Assembly: GCA_964608495.1 (NCBI GenBank)
Contig: CAZSOQ010000003.1
Location: 1-49,573 of the forward strand
DNA from: JAKORR01 sp964608495
Lineage (GTDB): Bacteria > Armatimonadota > Zipacnadia > Zipacnadales > FEN-943
Reading direction: 5' to 3'
DNA: 49,573 nucleotides
Shown here: positions 49,001 to 49,573 of the stretch, piece by piece
Numbering within the stretch: the first letter of the stretch is position 1
Layout: every line of letters begins with the position of its first letter
Position numbers and translations under genes: made by a program
The notes under the pieces: model-generated
What the model was told of the DNA's origin: nothing
The model's input: the letters and a program-made list of their open reading frames with translations, nothing else
Databases searched by the model: none

Positions 49001-49102
49001 CCGGCCCTGCGGGTCGCCAAGGGTGAGGACGGCCAGACGATCCTGCGCGGGAGCCTTCCGGCCGAGGGCCTGGGCGTGTGGCGGCTGAGGACAGGGGGCT
49101 GA
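46058..49102 (+). CDS. large secreted heparinase/lyase-like protein with carbohydrate-binding-like domain
   Basis: 1014 residues from ATG 46058 (GGAGG upstream), signal peptide 1-17 (VWLGLAAFLAAPAP). Region 20-220 is unassigned. About 225-375 resemble a CBM4/9/22-type jelly roll: GRAAQITGTTTDRGCLQQAV, YHLSALYRTSGL, VYLVGDPEAREWTRLEGSF, TVEVFLWYAEGTVWWDDVVL. About 385-665 look like an alpha-alpha toroid: YPNMDAYFTLSVALVGHILG, NPVVVYQDITVQCLYRYHLL, WKHYWGHAGAVMAPEAVAS. The rest to 1014 is beta-rich (heparinase II/III-like sandwich, LIHGLSDSPPTITQIADN). This order is seen in polysaccharide lyases and related enzymes, though I cannot find a definite catalytic Tyr/His pair. The context of a divergent symporter supports glycan degradation. 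The family is uncertain. Confidence 0.65.
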   Translation: MAVWLGLAAFLAAPAPSLLPPDYEPLLELRGIASSGRNYDEMLWDVVVGKRPDGSRFLWARLHGGEVCEDWRDGPGNDWVDAPYVRLLDGDGREIARLNVHEGKLGAGAEQYGPKEAIRELGDLPETFNVAVGYVGYLDLSHPPGGADEMLLAPPPPEPRDVVDGALERCGRERAAVIERVEAGRRADPEAAAALLDLLDRSVEPLLRAQVAESFPEGWHEGVYAGSPSFRLSPEGRPGRAAQITGTTTDRGCLQQAVTALQEGRRYHLSALYRTSGLKRARDDGGLRIRAMFQREDGSSANQEKHVYLVGDPEAREWTRLEGSFTVPATTQRTTVEVFLWYAEGTVWWDDVVLAPEAADGQAREPVSLLANPGFDRARQDLLGGFSRGTSEWRFRETAQTCAGLAFLYACPRSRWHGDAGVLAATVKAIEFHRRGMSPVGRWYEKDANVDRFALAPMAEAVLLIADAVPRDTLAAWLGMLRRAGQYQLETYFAHSTGTYPNMDAYFTLSVALVGHILGEPAMLEAAATRVGQVRQCLDEGGGFEYILGFNPVVVYQDITVQCLYRYHLLTGDEEARELVADTRDYYPCFIEPLGATDSGMEPAWKHYWGHAGAVMAPEAVASAARDGRNKGAARVVLAKTLETGRERVERGGAVYSAWMHQFPHALQWLSDTPAEPLPQDFLRPLPSIRGFQARRGDWCTAYLTGRPSARDTYVSLVTSKSGPGSAFDACLMGVAIENQTADGLIHGLSDSPPTITQIADNAVAVQRVDTRLHAIGPGLDWPFTQGRWMDKWTWSPYPRGRPEPGPWGASQTWVLTRELLAGMVWAEAAEAAEGRFLRLTAGFYPAGAQVKSLGGDDFLVGDRLLVRVEEPRRWSARAEGNFLRITDVAPGTQHWERGATRTVGLVFAAVPTGDEPDLTSLYRRVRYWSLGEWGQALWVHAPWGEGDAHYLAVSSQSGEPRDLETALAGSYAAAEPLGDSPALRVAKGEDGQTILRGSLPAEGLGVWRLRTGG

Positions 49103-49175
49103 CAGGGCCCCCAGGCGACCCGGATGCCTTCGCGCGGCGGTCGGCCGGCAAACCGGCAGGTAAGGAGTGAGGCGA

Positions 49176-49573
49176 ATGGCCCATCGATTCGAGACAGTGC
49201 TCGGGCGTCTGGGCTCGCGGTTCACGCTGGACTTCCTGCCGCAGGAGAACCGGATCCTCTACTCCGCGATGGGGAAGTACTTCGATGAGCCGCTTCCTCT
49301 GCAGATGACCTTCACGCGTGGCCCGCACCAGAGGGCCCTGCCCTTCACGACGGGCGAGGGGCTCGAGATGGTGGAACAGGTGCTCACGCCCACGAGCGTG
49401 ACCTTCCGCTGCCACAGCAGGGAGCTGGGCGTGGCCGTGGAGCTGAGCTTCCTGGCGCCCTTCTACCCCCAGGATGTCGAGACGAGCTGCCTGCCGGTCC
49501 ACGTCGTCCGGGCCTCGTGGGAGCCCTGGGGGCGCGCGGGCCGGGAGCCCGACCCGTCGCCGGCCCGCATCAC
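49176..49573 (+). CDS. 5' part of a gene, probably carbohydrate-related, cut by the window end
   Basis: ATG 49176 behind AAGGAG (49162-49167), open to the last base, 132 complete codons. The visible part has no signal peptide and is beta-rich: SRFTLDFLPQENRILYSAM, PLQMTFTRGPHQRALPFTT, MVEQVLTPTSVTFRCHSRE, VAVELSFLAPFYPQDVETSC and LPVHVVRASWEPWG. Such strands recall the N-terminal beta-sandwich of alpha-alpha toroid glycoside hydrolases, but I cannot assign a family from this fragment. It follows the lyase-like gene by 73 bases and probably belongs to the same unit. Confidence 0.6.
   Translation, partial: MAHRFETVLGRLGSRFTLDFLPQENRILYSAMGKYFDEPLPLQMTFTRGPHQRALPFTTGEGLEMVEQVLTPTSVTFRCHSRELGVAVELSFLAPFYPQDVETSCLPVHVVRASWEPWGRAGREPDPSPARI

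Noticed and set aside
47522..49225. A 567-codon minus-strand frame
   Set aside because: Antisense shadow of the lyase-like gene, with no recognisable domain.
1..49573. tRNA genes, rRNA, CRISPR arrays, insertion sequences or integrase-type mobile elements
   Set aside because: No tRNA-like T-arm in any intergenic gap, no regularly spaced repeats, no transposase or integrase motifs and no long terminal inverted repeats were seen by eye. A tRNAscan or repeat search would be decisive.

Overview
This 49.6 kb window is high-GC bacterial chromosomal DNA, densely coding, with genes on both strands and frequent GTG and TTG starts. The best taxonomic hint is the pseudopilin at 1429-2046. It joins a GFTLIELLVV leader to a FAKAREKARQASC stretch and a C-terminal H-X9-DG motif, a combination I associate with Armatimonadota and, less often, with planctomycete-like or other uncultured phyla. 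Large secreted mosaic proteins and several sugar-isomerase-like TIM barrels suit a heterotrophic, carbohydrate-using environmental bacterium. The phylum is inference. I saw no tRNA, rRNA, CRISPR array, insertion sequence or prophage.

Layout. 1-4.6 kb: a partial secreted protein, a thioredoxin-reductase-like flavoprotein, a pseudopilin, and a two-gene operon of a membrane-anchored protein plus a MacB/FtsX-type permease. 4.9-9.7 kb: a 1580-residue PQQ-propeller protein with an inserted methyltransferase domain and C-terminal malectin-like and DNRLRE-like modules. 9.7-17.2 kb: acetamidase-like protein, PHP phosphoesterase, sugar-phosphate isomerase-like protein, Pcm, a SpoIIE-type phosphatase, LexA, a methyltransferase and a TIM-barrel protein. 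17.3-24.4 kb: a five-SLBB export protein, divergent from a cell-envelope run of ftsE, ftsX, an EnvC-like M23 hydrolase, an S41 protease and a LysM-G5 protein. 24.5-29.0 kb: DUF1638, prenyl diphosphate synthase, ispH, a Ptb-type acyltransferase and an isomerase-like protein. 29.2-31.9 kb: a LOG-family protein facing an overlapping pair, a QueC-like enzyme and a protein with an MGTSSS N-terminus, that resembles QatC and QatB of the Qat antiphage system without QatA or QatD. 32.1-33.9 kb: two divergent isomerase-like genes. 34-36 kb: cysS and rpsR. 36.2-49.6 kb: a glycosidase-like secreted protein, rph and rdgB, an alkaline-phosphatase-superfamily protein, an M15 peptidase with an internal calcium loop, a sodium:solute symporter with an adjacent 52-residue membrane protein, a heparinase/lyase-like secreted protein and a partial gene.

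How the genes work together. FtsEX with the M23 hydrolase is a recognised module for controlled septal peptidoglycan cleavage, and the S41 protease and LysM-G5 protein extend it. The prenyl synthase and IspH serve isoprenoid supply. The symporter, heparinase-like protein and last gene look like a carbohydrate uptake and degradation locus. The most unusual piece is the QueC-like/MGTSSS pair, possibly a reduced defence or protein-modification module.
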